Shown one piece after another: positions 54,284 through 62,926 of a stretch of 64,000 bases of DNA. The stretch's first letter is position 1; every line of letters starts with the position of its first letter. The translations under genes were made by a program, and so were the position numbers. Under the pieces are notes generated by a model that did no database searches, had not been told where the DNA came from, and worked only from the letters and a program-made list of their open reading frames with translations. Origin of the DNA: Peterkaempfera sp044755465 (lineage in GTDB: Bacteria > Actinomycetota > Actinomycetes > Streptomycetales > Streptomycetaceae); the NCBI RefSeq assembly GCF_044755465.1, contig NZ_JBIVRB010000001.1, positions 1 through 64,000 of the forward strand, given 5' to 3'.

Positions 54284-55978
54284 ATGCCACCCTCCAGAGC
54301 CTCCCGCCCGCAGGCCGTCCGCCTGCCGAAGGGGCGGACGCTGCTCGCCCTCCCGCTCTCCGCGCTCGTCACCGGCGCCGCCTGCCTCTGGGCGGTCCTC
54401 GCCGCCCCCGAAGCGGCCCGTACGGCGGTGACCGCCACCGGCGTCACCGCCGCCGTACTGCTGACCGCCGCCGTGACGGTCGCCGCCCGCGCGCTGGGGA
54501 CCGTACGCGGTGCCCGCGCCCGCAGCGAGCAGCTGGCGCGGGACACCACCCGCCTCGGCGCCGACCTGACGCGGGCGGAGTCCGAAACCCGCCGGCTGCG
54601 CGACCGGGTCGCCGAGCAGGAGGCCGAGGCGGAGCGGCTGCGGGAGGAGACCGCGCGGCTCGCCGCCCAGGCCGGCATGCTGGCGGACGAGCTGCTGCCC
54701 GGCCTGGTCAAGCGGCTGCGGGCCGGTTCGTCGGCCGACACCGCGCTGACCGAGCTGCCCGAGCCCGCCGACGCGGTGCACCGGCGGGTGCTGGAGACGG
54801 TGGCCCATGAGCTGGCCGCCGGCGAGCGGATGCGGGCCGCCACCATGTCGGCCTGCGCCAACGCCGCCAGCCGGGTGCAGGCGCTCGCCACCACCATGCT
54901 GGCCGACCTGCGCACCATGGAGGAGCGGCACGGCGAGGAGGTGCTGGGCGACCTGCTGAAGCTGGACCACGCCACCGCCCAGGCGGGCAGGCTGGCCGAC
55001 AGCATCGCGGTGCTCACCGGGGCCCGCTCCGGTCGGCGCTGGACCAAGCCGATCGTGATGGAGAGCATCCTGCGCGGCGCGATGGGCCGGATCAGCGCCT
55101 ACCAGCGGGTGCGCTGGCACTCGACCTGCTCGGTGGCGGTCGCGGGCCACGCGGCCGAGGGCGTCATGCACGCGCTGGCCGAGCTGATGGACAACGCCAC
55201 CAGCTTCTCGCCGCCCACCGAGGAAGTGCACGTGTACGTGGAGGAGGTCGCCGCCGGGGTCGTCGTCACCATCGAGGACGGCGGCCTGGTGATGAACCCG
55301 GAGAAGCTCAGCCGGGCGCAGCGGGCCGTCTCCACCGAGCCGCTGGACTTCGCCACGCTGTCCAGCACCCGGCTGGGCCTGGCGGTGGTGGGGTGTCTGG
55401 CCCGCAAGCACCGGCTGACGGTGTCCTTCCGGCCGTCCTCGCGGGGCGGTACCGGAGCGGTGGTGCTCATCCCCCGGGAGCTGATCACCCAGCCCCGGCA
55501 GGGCATGGCCACCCCGGCCGCCGACCGGCCCCGGGCCACCGGCCGCCCGCGCCCGCGTACCGCCGCCCCGGCCGGCCGCACCGCCGCCGCGCCGAAGGCC
55601 GTCCGGACCACCGAGCCCGTCCGGGCCGGTGAGCCCACCGAGTCCACCCGGGCCGCCGAGTCCGCCCCGGCCGCGCTCCCGGCGCAGTCCGCGTCGTCGC
55701 CGGCGGCCGGTACGGCGGAGGTGCACGGCCTGCCCAAGCGGCCGCGCGGCCAGACCCTCGCCGCCTCCGAGGCCCGGGTCGAGGAGGCCCCCCAGCCGCA
55801 GCCGCAGGCCCCCAGGACCGGCTCCGGCGCGCGCTTCCGCGCCTTCCGGCAGGCGGTCAGGGGCGGCACCCCGAGCAGCGCCCCGAAGGACGCCCCGCAG
55901 GACACCCTGAAGGGCGCCCCGAACGGTGACCCGGAGAGCAGCACCCCGGAGCGCACCCCGGCGGACGGCGACCAGTGA
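54284..55978 (+). CDS. cvnA: Conservon CvnA: membrane sensor histidine-kinase-like ATPase
   Basis: The protein is 564 aa. ATG 54284 is favoured by GAGGA 8-9 nt upstream; ATG 54269 has no SD. Two membrane helices (about residues 20-75) precede a coiled coil and a GHKL ATPase core: N-box ELMDNATSFSPPTEEVHVYVEE and the glycine-box VTIEDGGLVMN. There is no receiver or obvious phospho-acceptor H-box. A 170-residue Ala/Pro/Thr-rich tail follows, ending in Ala-Pro-rich repeats. Conservons (cvnA-D) form a membrane signalling complex with a Ras-like GTPase. Confidence 0.92.
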   Translation: MPPSRASRPQAVRLPKGRTLLALPLSALVTGAACLWAVLAAPEAARTAVTATGVTAAVLLTAAVTVAARALGTVRGARARSEQLARDTTRLGADLTRAESETRRLRDRVAEQEAEAERLREETARLAAQAGMLADELLPGLVKRLRAGSSADTALTELPEPADAVHRRVLETVAHELAAGERMRAATMSACANAASRVQALATTMLADLRTMEERHGEEVLGDLLKLDHATAQAGRLADSIAVLTGARSGRRWTKPIVMESILRGAMGRISAYQRVRWHSTCSVAVAGHAAEGVMHALAELMDNATSFSPPTEEVHVYVEEVAAGVVVTIEDGGLVMNPEKLSRAQRAVSTEPLDFATLSSTRLGLAVVGCLARKHRLTVSFRPSSRGGTGAVVLIPRELITQPRQGMATPAADRPRATGRPRPRTAAPAGRTAAAPKAVRTTEPVRAGEPTESTRAAESAPAALPAQSASSPAAGTAEVHGLPKRPRGQTLAASEARVEEAPQPQPQAPRTGSGARFRAFRQAVRGGTPSSAPKDAPQDTLKGAPNGDPESSTPERTPADGDQ

Positions 55979-56119
55979 CCACTACCCCCTCCTGAACGGA
56001 ATCCGGGTGCCGGCGCCGCAGGCAAACGCGACGACGGCACCCGGCGCTCTTCCCACACCGCTGCCCTGCCCGGTGCGAACCGGGGGATCCCCGGCCGGGG
56101 CGGAGCACGTCAACAGATT

Positions 56120-56176
56120 GGAGGCAGGGGCCGACCCCGCCCGGCGGCAACCGCCGGGCCCGGCCCCGTAGCAGCG
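56120..56176 (+). promoter_or_regulatory. Hairpin between cvnA and cvnB separating SD from start codon
   Basis: GGAGG (56120-56124) is 52 nt from ATG 56177, but 56127-56167 can fold into a hairpin (7-bp outer GGGGCCG/CGGCCCC, 9-bp inner GCCCGGCGG/CCGCCGGGC, loop CAA). Folding would bring the SD to about 11 nt from the ATG. It could also be an attenuator. Confidence 0.5.
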
Positions 56177-56596
56177 ATGCAGACCACAGACCGCAGCCTC
56201 GACTGGTTGCTGGAGAACCTCCTGGAGAAGACTCCGGGGGCCCGACACGCGCTGGTGCTGTCGCGGGACGGCCTGAAGCTGTGCTGGTCGGCCGGGCTGT
56301 CGACCGACCAGGCCGACCAGCTGGCCGCCATCGCGTCGGGCATCCAGAGCCTCTCGCACGGCGCCTCCGTCGAGTTCGGCGACGGCACCGGCGGCGTCCG
56401 GCAGTCGATGACCGAGTTCCACGGCGGCCTGCTGTTCATCGTGGAGGCCGGCGAGGGCGCGCACCTCGCCGTGGTGGCCCGCGACGAGGCCGACCCCGGT
56501 GCCATCGGCCACAACATGGACGAACTGGTGGAGCAGCTCGGCGAGCACCTCAGCTCACCGCCGCGCAGCGCCGGCTCGGCCAGCGGGCCGGCATGA
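56177..56596 (+). CDS. cvnB: Conservon CvnB: roadblock/LC7-domain protein
   Basis: The protein is 139 aa. It is a single roadblock/LC7 domain: LDWLLENLLEKTPGARHALVLSRDGLKLCWSAGL, ADQLAAIASGIQSLSHGA, and GLLFIVEAGEGAHLAVVARDEADPG. Such proteins modulate Ras-like GTPases (here CvnD). Its TGA overlaps the next ATG (ATGA). Confidence 0.95.
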   Translation: MQTTDRSLDWLLENLLEKTPGARHALVLSRDGLKLCWSAGLSTDQADQLAAIASGIQSLSHGASVEFGDGTGGVRQSMTEFHGGLLFIVEAGEGAHLAVVARDEADPGAIGHNMDELVEQLGEHLSSPPRSAGSASGPA

Positions 56597-56952
56597 TCCG
56601 ACGTCCGGTCGACAGCGAGGACCCGGACCGGCTGTACACCGTCACCGGTGGCCGCAGCCGGGTGGACGACACCGTCTTCGACCTGGTCACGCTGATCCTG
56701 AGCGAATCCGAGCCGACCCCCGGCATGCAGTCCGAGCATGCCAAGATCCTTCGCATCTGCGCGCGGCCGACGGCGGTCGTGGAGATCGCCGCCGACCTGG
56801 GCCTGCCGGTGAGCATCGTACGGATCCTGCTGAGCGATCTGCACGGCACCGGCCGGATCACCGCCCGCCACCCCCGGCTGACCGCCTCCAGGACGCGGCT
56901 GCCCGATCCCGACCTTCTTAAGCAGGTACTCGTTGGACTCCAGAATCTCTGA
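56593..56952 (+). CDS. cvnC: Conservon CvnC: DUF742 protein
   Basis: The protein is 119 aa. ATG 56593 overlaps the cvnB stop. The DUF742 pattern is complete (RPVDSEDPDRLYTVTGGRS, ILRICARPTAVVEIAADLGLPVSIVRILLSDL, then DPDLLKQVLVGLQNL) and includes a winged-helix-like region. It overlaps cvnD by 20 nt. Confidence 0.95.
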   Translation: MIRRPVDSEDPDRLYTVTGGRSRVDDTVFDLVTLILSESEPTPGMQSEHAKILRICARPTAVVEIAADLGLPVSIVRILLSDLHGTGRITARHPRLTASRTRLPDPDLLKQVLVGLQNL

Positions 56953-57541
56953 GCCGACCGCGCGCGTCCCCCTGCCGGACACCGCGGACAACGCTCTCAA
57001 GATCGTCGTAGCCGGCGGGTTCGGTGTGGGCAAGACGACCCTGGTCCGCTCGGTCAGCGAGATCCGCCCGCTGAACACCGAGGAGACCATGACGCAGGCC
57101 GGTCTCGGCATCGACGAGACCGCGCAGGTGCAGGGCAAGAGCACCACCACGGTCGCGTTCGACTTCGGCCGGATCAGCCTCAACGAGCAGATGGTGCTGT
57201 ACCTGTTCGGGGCACCCGGCCAGGAGCGGTTCTGGTTCCTGTGGGACCGGCTGTTCTCCGGGACGCTCGGCGCGGTGGTGCTGGTCGACAACCGGCGGCT
57301 GGCCGACTCCTGGTACGCCATCGACCGGCTGGAGCACCACGGCATGCCCTTCATCGTGGCCCGCAACAACTTCGGCAACCCCACGCACTCGCTGGAGCAG
57401 GTGAGGGACGCCCTGTCGCTCTCCGAGGACGTCCCGCTGATCGACTGCGACGCACGTGACCGCGGATCGAGCAAGGCGGTGCTGATCAGCCTCGTGAACC
57501 ACCTCCACTCCCTGTCATCCGCCCAGGAGAAGACGCGATGA
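56933..57541 (+). CDS. cvnD: Conservon CvnD: Ras-like GTPase
   Basis: The protein is 202 aa with a TTG start at 56933 inside cvnC. Walker A is GGFGVGKTT (28-36), switch II is GAPGQERF, and VLVDNRRLADS and ARNNFGNPTH occupy the G3/G4 region (NKxD is replaced). This GTPase is the output switch of conservons. Its stop overlaps the P450 start by ATGA, so the five genes form one tightly coupled operon resembling rarABCDE/cvn9. Confidence 0.95.
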   Translation: MDSRISEPTARVPLPDTADNALKIVVAGGFGVGKTTLVRSVSEIRPLNTEETMTQAGLGIDETAQVQGKSTTTVAFDFGRISLNEQMVLYLFGAPGQERFWFLWDRLFSGTLGAVVLVDNRRLADSWYAIDRLEHHGMPFIVARNNFGNPTHSLEQVRDALSLSEDVPLIDCDARDRGSSKAVLISLVNHLHSLSSAQEKTR

Positions 57542-58812
57542 CCGACAGCCTTACCACCGCCGACGGCGCCCCGGCCGCGCCCGCCGGCTGCCCGGCGCAC
57601 GCCGGCGCAGTGGAGCTGAACAGCCTCCAGTTCCAGCAGAAGACCGCCGAGCTGTACCGGGAGCTGCGCCGGGTGCACGGCGCGGTCGCCCCGGTCGCGC
57701 TGGACGGCGGCGTGCCCGCCTGGCTGGTCCTCGGCTACCGCGAGGTGCACTACGTCACCAGCAACGACCAGTTGTTCGCCCGTGACTCCCGCCGCTGGCA
57801 CGCCTGGGACAGCATCCCGGCCGACTGGCCGCTGCTCCCGTACGTCGGCTACCAGCCGTCCGTGCTGTTCACCGAGGGGCCCGAGCACCGGCGGCGTTCC
57901 GGCGCGATCAGCGACGCGCTCGGCGCGGTCGACCAGTTCGAGCTCCAGACGGTCTGCGAGCGGATCGCCGACACCCTGATCGACGCCTTCGTCGGCAGCG
58001 GCGAGGCCGATCTGATGGCCGACTACGCGCACCAGCTGCCGCTGCTGGCCATCGTCCGGATGTGCGGTCTGCCGGACTCCGAGGTCGACGACCTGGTCCA
58101 CGACCTGACGGTGTCGCTCGACGCGGGCGAGGGTGACGACCCGGTCGCCGCCTACCAGCGGGTGCAGGACCGGATTCAGCGGCTGGTCGAGGCCAAGCAC
58201 CGGCGGCCGGGCCCGGATGTGCCGTCCCGGCTGCTGGCCCACTCGGCGGGGCTGACCGACGAGCAGATCGTCCAGGACCTGATCTCGGTGATCGCGGCGG
58301 CGCAGCAGCCGACCGCCAACTGGATCGGCAACACGCTGCGGCTGATGCTGACCGACGAGCGGTTCTCGGTGACGCTCTCCGGTGGTCGGCGCAGCGTCGG
58401 CCAGGCGCTCAACGAGGTGCTGTGGGAGGACACCCCGACCCAGAACTTCATCGGGCGGTGGGCCGCCCAGGACACCGAGCTGGCGGGGCGGCGCATCCGC
58501 CGGGGCGATCTGCTGGTCCTCGGGCTGGCGGCGGCCAACACCGACCCGCAGGTGCGCCCGGACGCGGCGGCGGGCGCCGCCGGGAACCAGGCGCACCTGT
58601 CGTTCAGCCACGGCGAGCACCAGTGCCCGTACCCGGCGCCGGAGCTGGCCGAGGTGATCGCCAAGGCGGCGGTGGAGGTACTGCTGGACCGGCTGCCGGA
58701 CGTGGTGGTCGCGGTGGACGCCGAGTCGCTGGTCTGGCGGCCGTCGATCTGGATGCGCGGGCTGGAGTCGCTGCCGGTGGAGTTCACCCCGGGGCCGGCC
58801 CTGCGGGGCTGA
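57538..58812 (+). CDS. Conservon cytochrome P450, CYP157-like, lacking ExxR
   Basis: The protein is 424 aa. The haem loop FSHGEHQCPYPAPELAE keeps Cys363 but has Pro at the usual Gly after it. The K-helix ExxR is replaced by E293-V-L-W296. The I-helix has AAAQQPT instead of A-G-x-D/E-T. The CYP157 family is known to lack ExxR and to occur in conservons, and this fits that group. Catalysis as a normal monooxygenase is therefore uncertain; a redox-sensing or structural role in the conservon is possible. Confidence 0.88.
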   Translation: MTDSLTTADGAPAAPAGCPAHAGAVELNSLQFQQKTAELYRELRRVHGAVAPVALDGGVPAWLVLGYREVHYVTSNDQLFARDSRRWHAWDSIPADWPLLPYVGYQPSVLFTEGPEHRRRSGAISDALGAVDQFELQTVCERIADTLIDAFVGSGEADLMADYAHQLPLLAIVRMCGLPDSEVDDLVHDLTVSLDAGEGDDPVAAYQRVQDRIQRLVEAKHRRPGPDVPSRLLAHSAGLTDEQIVQDLISVIAAAQQPTANWIGNTLRLMLTDERFSVTLSGGRRSVGQALNEVLWEDTPTQNFIGRWAAQDTELAGRRIRRGDLLVLGLAAANTDPQVRPDAAAGAAGNQAHLSFSHGEHQCPYPAPELAEVIAKAAVEVLLDRLPDVVVAVDAESLVWRPSIWMRGLESLPVEFTPGPALRG

Positions 58813-58830
58813 CCGGCCGCGCACCCGGTC

Positions 58831-58878
58831 CGGGGCGCGGGGAGCGGTGCGGGCGACCGCACTGCTTCCCGCGCCCCG
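58831..58878. terminator. Bidirectional terminator, 22-bp stem with GCGA tetraloop
   Basis: Arms 58831-58852 and 58857-58878 pair along 22 bp with two G.U positions and close on GCGA. It separates the two convergent P450 genes. Confidence 0.88.
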
Positions 58879-58911
58879 AGGTCCATACGGGCCGTCGCGG
58901 GCGGCTGCGGG

Positions 58912-60141
58912 CTACGCCGCGCCGACCGGGGTGAAGCGCACTGGCACCGCCTGGGGGCCACGGGTGAAGACGCCGGACTCGGTGGTGGCGAAGCCTTCCT
59001 GGAGCGCGATGTCGGGCATGGCGTCCAGCAGCTGGTCGACGCCGATCTCGACCTCCGCCTTGGCCAGCAGCGCGCCCACGCAGAAGTGCCGGCCGAGCGC
59101 GAAGGCCAGGTGGTCGGCGGCGGCGGAGAAGGCGTTGGTGGCCGTGAGGTCGTCGCGGAAGATGTCGAAGGTGTCGGGGGCGCTGTACCGGCGGTCGTCC
59201 CGGTTGGCGGCGCCGATCAGGCAGGTGACGGTGGCGCCCTCGGGGATCACCCCGCCGCTGACCTCGACCTCCTTCGCGGTCTGGCGCATGATCATGTGCA
59301 CCGGCGGGGTGTAGCGCAGCGTCTCCGCGAACGCCCGGGGTATCAGGCTGCGGTCGGCGCGCACTGCGGCCAGCTGCTCCGGGTGGGCCAGCAGGTTGGC
59401 GAAGATGGAGGCCAGGGCCTTGTCGGTGGTCTCGCCGCCCGCCGCCAGCAGCAGGCTGCAGAACGCCTTGATGTCCTCGTCGCTCATCCGGGTGCCGTCG
59501 ACCTCGGCCGCGCAGAGCGTGGAGAGCAGGTCGTCGCCCAGGTTCTCCCGGCGCTGCTGGATGATCGGGATCATGTACTCGGCGAACTCCACCCGGGTCC
59601 GGGCGCCCGCCTCGGCCACCTCCGGGTCCTGGCTGAGGTTGCCCAGGAACGCGATCACCGTCGTGTACCAGCCGTGGAACTTCTCGTGGTCGGCCTTGTC
59701 CAGGCCCAGCATGTCCGCGATCACATTGACCGGGAAGCGGGTCGCGAACTGCGAGACCAGATCGGCGGTCCCGGCGTCGCGGAAGCCGTCGATCAGCTCC
59801 CGGCAGTTGCGCTCGATCACCGGCAGGAACTGCTCCTCCAGCGCGTTGCCCCGGAAGGCGGGCGCCACCAGCGCGCGGCGCACCGAGTGCTCGCGCCCGC
59901 TCAGCTGGAGGATGGTCCGGCCGTGCACCGGCTCGATCTGCCAGTCGTAGTTCTGGGTGGTGAAGACGGACTCCCGGTCCTTGAAGGCGCGCTCGACGTC
60001 CTCGTACCGGGACACGATGTAGCTCTGCGTGGCCTCGTGCCAGATCAGCGGGAAGTCGTCCCGCATGATGCGGTAAGCCGTGTACGGGTCGGACGCGAAC
60101 TCGGGCGAGAGGATGTCAGGTGCCTGCTGAGTCGTCGTCAT
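58912..60141 (-). CDS. Cytochrome P450, canonical
   Basis: The protein is 409 aa. All class signatures are intact: I-helix AGGETTD, K-helix ETLR, and haem loop FALGRHFCVGALLAKAE with the axial Cys. The substrate is unknown, and the family could not be named. In S. coelicolor, CYP157 genes often pair with CYP154 partners, but here the partner is convergent rather than cotranscribed. The upstream region 60142-60720 should hold its promoter. Confidence 0.93.
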   Translation of the reverse strand: MTTTQQAPDILSPEFASDPYTAYRIMRDDFPLIWHEATQSYIVSRYEDVERAFKDRESVFTTQNYDWQIEPVHGRTILQLSGREHSVRRALVAPAFRGNALEEQFLPVIERNCRELIDGFRDAGTADLVSQFATRFPVNVIADMLGLDKADHEKFHGWYTTVIAFLGNLSQDPEVAEAGARTRVEFAEYMIPIIQQRRENLGDDLLSTLCAAEVDGTRMSDEDIKAFCSLLLAAGGETTDKALASIFANLLAHPEQLAAVRADRSLIPRAFAETLRYTPPVHMIMRQTAKEVEVSGGVIPEGATVTCLIGAANRDDRRYSAPDTFDIFRDDLTATNAFSAAADHLAFALGRHFCVGALLAKAEVEIGVDQLLDAMPDIALQEGFATTESGVFTRGPQAVPVRFTPVGAA

Positions 60142-60720
60142 GACGGGTCTCCCAGAGGTGTAGTGGGACAGACCACTCAGGCTAGGCAGCCATGATCACT
60201 TGCGTCCAGGTCGGGTTCCGGCCGCCCCGGTGCGCATGATCAAGCCACGTTTCACCGGAGTGAGATCCAGCCCCATCGACCCCAAAGTCCTGGCATATGC
60301 CGATTGGGTCGCCCCCGGAACCCTCATCACCACCGCGTTTTCCCCCGCTGTGCACCGTTTCCCGGTATCGGCGTCGCCGCGGCGCCCCGGACACTCTGGC
60401 CGAATCCATACTGGCGAACCCGACCCCGGCGCGTGCTGTGGACCTCCTGGACGGTGGCGGTGGGTGGCGGAGCGGTCGCGGACCGCCGCGACCGCAGTCG
60501 TCCACCGGGTGATGGCTGACATGTCCACAGCCTGTGGATGGCCCTGTGGAGAACCGGTACAGGCCGACCGGACCCCACCGACCCCGGGCCGAACGGAGCA
60601 GCCACCCAGCCCGGCCAACCGTCCCGCCCAGCAGAATCGGCTACGTTGCGTCACCACTGTGGCCCGTGCCCGGCCGCCGGGACCCCACCTACCTGACACC
60701 TACCTGACCCCACCCGGGCG
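60142..60720. other. 579-bp gap with TCCACAG palindrome
   Basis: No convincing gene is present on either strand. TCCACAG-C-CTGTGGA (60524-60538) is a perfect palindrome, and a further CTGTGGA half-site lies at 60544-60550, 12 bp on. The motif resembles DnaA boxes (TTGTCCACA) or a regulator site. The gap marks the edge of the lower-GC accessory block. Confidence 0.5.
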
Positions 60721-61650
60721 CTACCACTCCCACTCGAAGCCGATGACGGCCTCCTCGGCATACGGCAGGAACTGGTGCAGCTCTGACCGGGCCGAGACCC
60801 GCGCCGGCCGGCGCTGCACCGCGTCGCCCTCGCTGTAGGCGTCCCAGACGCACCACCACGCCCTGGCCGGCACCGGCCCCTCGAAGATCACCCGCAGGTC
60901 GACGTTCTCGATGCGCTTGCGGGCGGCCCGGCGCACCTGGGTGCAGGGCTCGGGGGTCGGGCGGTGGGTCGTGTAGTACTGGAGCGAGGCATGCCGGCCC
61001 TCCGCGAGGGGACGGTCCAGCCGGAATTCCAGCCCGATGAATCCGAGCGTGCTTTCATGGCGCCCGACGAGAGTGCCGCCGCTGACCACATCCGCGTCGA
61101 CCACGGTGTCCCGCGGGCTGTAGGCGAAAGTGTCGACGCCGTCCTCCAGGGCGACGATCACATGGCTGGACTCTATCCTGCGGAGCATCAGGTCCGGCCC
61201 GATGTGGTAACGCGAGAAAAGCGCCGTCGTCCGATGCCGCTGCGGTTTCACGATCGGCACCGCGAGCTGCCGGAGGGTGGCGGAAATACCGTCGTCCTCC
61301 AGATCGGACGCATTCCCCCCGGAAAAGGCGTCCCACACCGAGCGGGCGTCGTCCTCGGTGAAGTCGAATGCCTCCACCAACCAGCCGATGGTCTCCTGGG
61401 TCAGCTGCTCGCCGCGCAGCGCCTGCCGGATGCGGTCCCGCAGCTTGCGCGGCAGATCGCGGTCGGTGTCGGTGCGTAAGCCGCTCTCCCAGAGGTGGAG
61501 CGCCACCACCTGCGACACCGCCGCATAGCTGAGCCCGTCGCCCCTCATCCGCCGGGAGTGGGCCAGCCATCGGCGCTGATATGTCGAGGTGAGCAGCGCC
61601 CGCAGTCGCGAGGCCGCCGCTGCCACTCCTGAAGGCACCGGGTCGGACAC
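60721..61650 (-). CDS. Hypothetical protein with N-terminal helical and C-terminal beta domain
   Basis: The protein is 309 aa. GTG 61650 follows AAGGGGGG closely. Residues 20-105 are helical and could hold an HTH-like unit (GDGLSYAAVSQVVALHLWESGL, RQALRGEQLTQETIGWLVEAFDF). Residues 125-309 read as a beta-rich domain (TTALFSRYHIGPDLMLRRIESSHVIVAL, TLGFIGLEFRLDRPL, ENVDLRVIFEGPVPARAWWCVWD). It is divergent from the EndoU-like gene across 87 bp. The family is not recognised. A regulatory or immunity role in the same module is possible but unproven. Confidence 0.7.
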   Translation of the reverse strand: MSDPVPSGVAAAASRLRALLTSTYQRRWLAHSRRMRGDGLSYAAVSQVVALHLWESGLRTDTDRDLPRKLRDRIRQALRGEQLTQETIGWLVEAFDFTEDDARSVWDAFSGGNASDLEDDGISATLRQLAVPIVKPQRHRTTALFSRYHIGPDLMLRRIESSHVIVALEDGVDTFAYSPRDTVVDADVVSGGTLVGRHESTLGFIGLEFRLDRPLAEGRHASLQYYTTHRPTPEPCTQVRRAARKRIENVDLRVIFEGPVPARAWWCVWDAYSEGDAVQRRPARVSARSELHQFLPYAEEAVIGFEWEW

Positions 61651-61737
61651 ATGCCCCCCTTGCGAGCCGCCGCGGCGCTAAAATCGCGCCCCAGCCGCCT
61701 CCTGAGCGTACGCGGGTGATCCTAAGGTGGAGACGCC

Positions 61738-62235
61738 GTGGCCGATACCCCCGAACCCTATGACCCACGCACTGTCTACGGGCAGGAAGCCAGCGGGCGC
61801 GGAGCCTCCCGCGGCCGGTACGGCGGCTGGGAGGACGCCGAAGTGCGCGGCGAGGAAATCGCCATCACCCCGGAACTGCGCGAGCGGGCCAGTTACCTCT
61901 CGCCCTACCGCATGGACCACATTGCGGAACTGCACTCCGACCGGGCATCCGCCCGTGGTCTGGGAAAGAGCCTCTTCCCCGCGCACTGGACCGACGACGC
62001 GATATTCACGGCGGCCCAGGCCGTCGCCAGCGACCCCGCGGCGGCCTGGTCCCGGGACGGGAAGACGGGCGGAGAGCCCGAGACCCTGTTCAACCCGTGG
62101 CACGACCTCCCCGACGTCGAGTGGGCCATCCCGGCCCGCTTCCGGGTGGACGGGCTGTACGACGGCGTCAGACTGCGCGTCATCGTGGAGCCCTACGGCG
62201 AGGGGATCGTGTCGGCCTACCCGCTCATGTACTGA
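61738..62235 (+). CDS. EndoU-like nuclease (toxin-type), stand-alone
   Basis: The protein is 165 aa. GTG 61738 has GGTGG at 7 nt. After a disordered Gly/Arg-rich head the C-terminal 115 residues fit the bacterial EndoU pattern: MDHIAELHSDRAS with H61 and H66, GKSLFPAHWTDDAIFTAAQAVASDP with K77, then GLYDGVRLRVIVEPYGEGIVSAYPL ending S-A-Y-P. Such domains are RNA endonucleases usually at the tip of CdiA or other polymorphic toxins. Here there is no secretion signal or carrier. The family is inferred from motif order. Flanked by three unknown proteins. Confidence 0.68.
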   Translation: MADTPEPYDPRTVYGQEASGRGASRGRYGGWEDAEVRGEEIAITPELRERASYLSPYRMDHIAELHSDRASARGLGKSLFPAHWTDDAIFTAAQAVASDPAAAWSRDGKTGGEPETLFNPWHDLPDVEWAIPARFRVDGLYDGVRLRVIVEPYGEGIVSAYPLMY

Positions 62236-62414
62236 CCGATACCGGCTGCACTGGCCGGTACCGGCGCCGGGCGGTGCGCGCGTTCCGCCGACCGGGCGGC
62301 CGCCGTCCATCGCCATACGATCGCCATAGCCCGCCTACCGTGCAACCACTCGTCGGCCGGCCCCAGCGGGCCGCCGTCCCGGTCCGGACGTCTTGATCAA
62401 GGGGCGTGAACGCC

Positions 62415-62894
62415 ATGGTTGCCGAACTCATCCGCGTCGCCGGCGATCGCCGGGTCAGCTACAACTCGGCCGTCGGCCATATCGCCACCGCACTGAGCCC
62501 GCTCGGCGCGGCGGCCGGAATCACCGCCACGCTCTCGGCCTGCGCGTTCGAGTTCAAGCGGTTCAACACACAGCGCGCCATCGCCTCCGACATCATCCGA
62601 ATGCGGCAGGAGACGATCGTGCGGACATTCGAGGCGGAGCGGGCCAAGGCCGCCATGGTGCACTTCTCGCTGCAAAACCAGTCCTTCGCCATTCAGGCCA
62701 TGGTCCAGCAGTCCAGCGATCTGTCGGTCTCCGAGGAGCAGCGCATCCTGGCGGTGCAGACCATCAGCATCCTGACCGGCCAGATGCTGCATTACCACAT
62801 CACCAGCGGCGATCAGCTCATCCGGCTGAGCGACTCGCTGCGACTCGGAGATGCCGAGGCGGCGGTCGCGGCCTGGCGTGCCATCAATTCCTGA
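62415..62894 (+). CDS. Hypothetical helical protein of the EndoU block
   Basis: The protein is 159 aa. ATG 62415 is preferred to GTG 62406 because AGGGG is 10 nt from the former. A palindrome CTTGATCAAG (62392-62401) overlaps the upstream region. A weakly hydrophobic stretch (about residues 21-45) is followed by amphipathic helices rich in Gln, Ile and Ala. No family is recognised. It lies 179 bp after the EndoU-like gene and 32 bp before the membrane/coiled-coil gene. Confidence 0.68.
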   Translation: MVAELIRVAGDRRVSYNSAVGHIATALSPLGAAAGITATLSACAFEFKRFNTQRAIASDIIRMRQETIVRTFEAERAKAAMVHFSLQNQSFAIQAMVQQSSDLSVSEEQRILAVQTISILTGQMLHYHITSGDQLIRLSDSLRLGDAEAAVAAWRAINS

Positions 62895-62926
62895 TCCCCA
62901 GTCGCACTGTTCGGAGGTGGGCCCAG

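Noticed and set aside
60518..60555. Origin of replication from DnaA-like boxes
   Set aside because: Only three imperfect half-sites, no dnaA, dnaN or gyrB nearby; recorded as a possible regulator site instead.
60200..60838. Frames on both strands in the P450 upstream gap
   Set aside because: No SD, no recognisable fold, and overlapping the end of the 309-aa gene.
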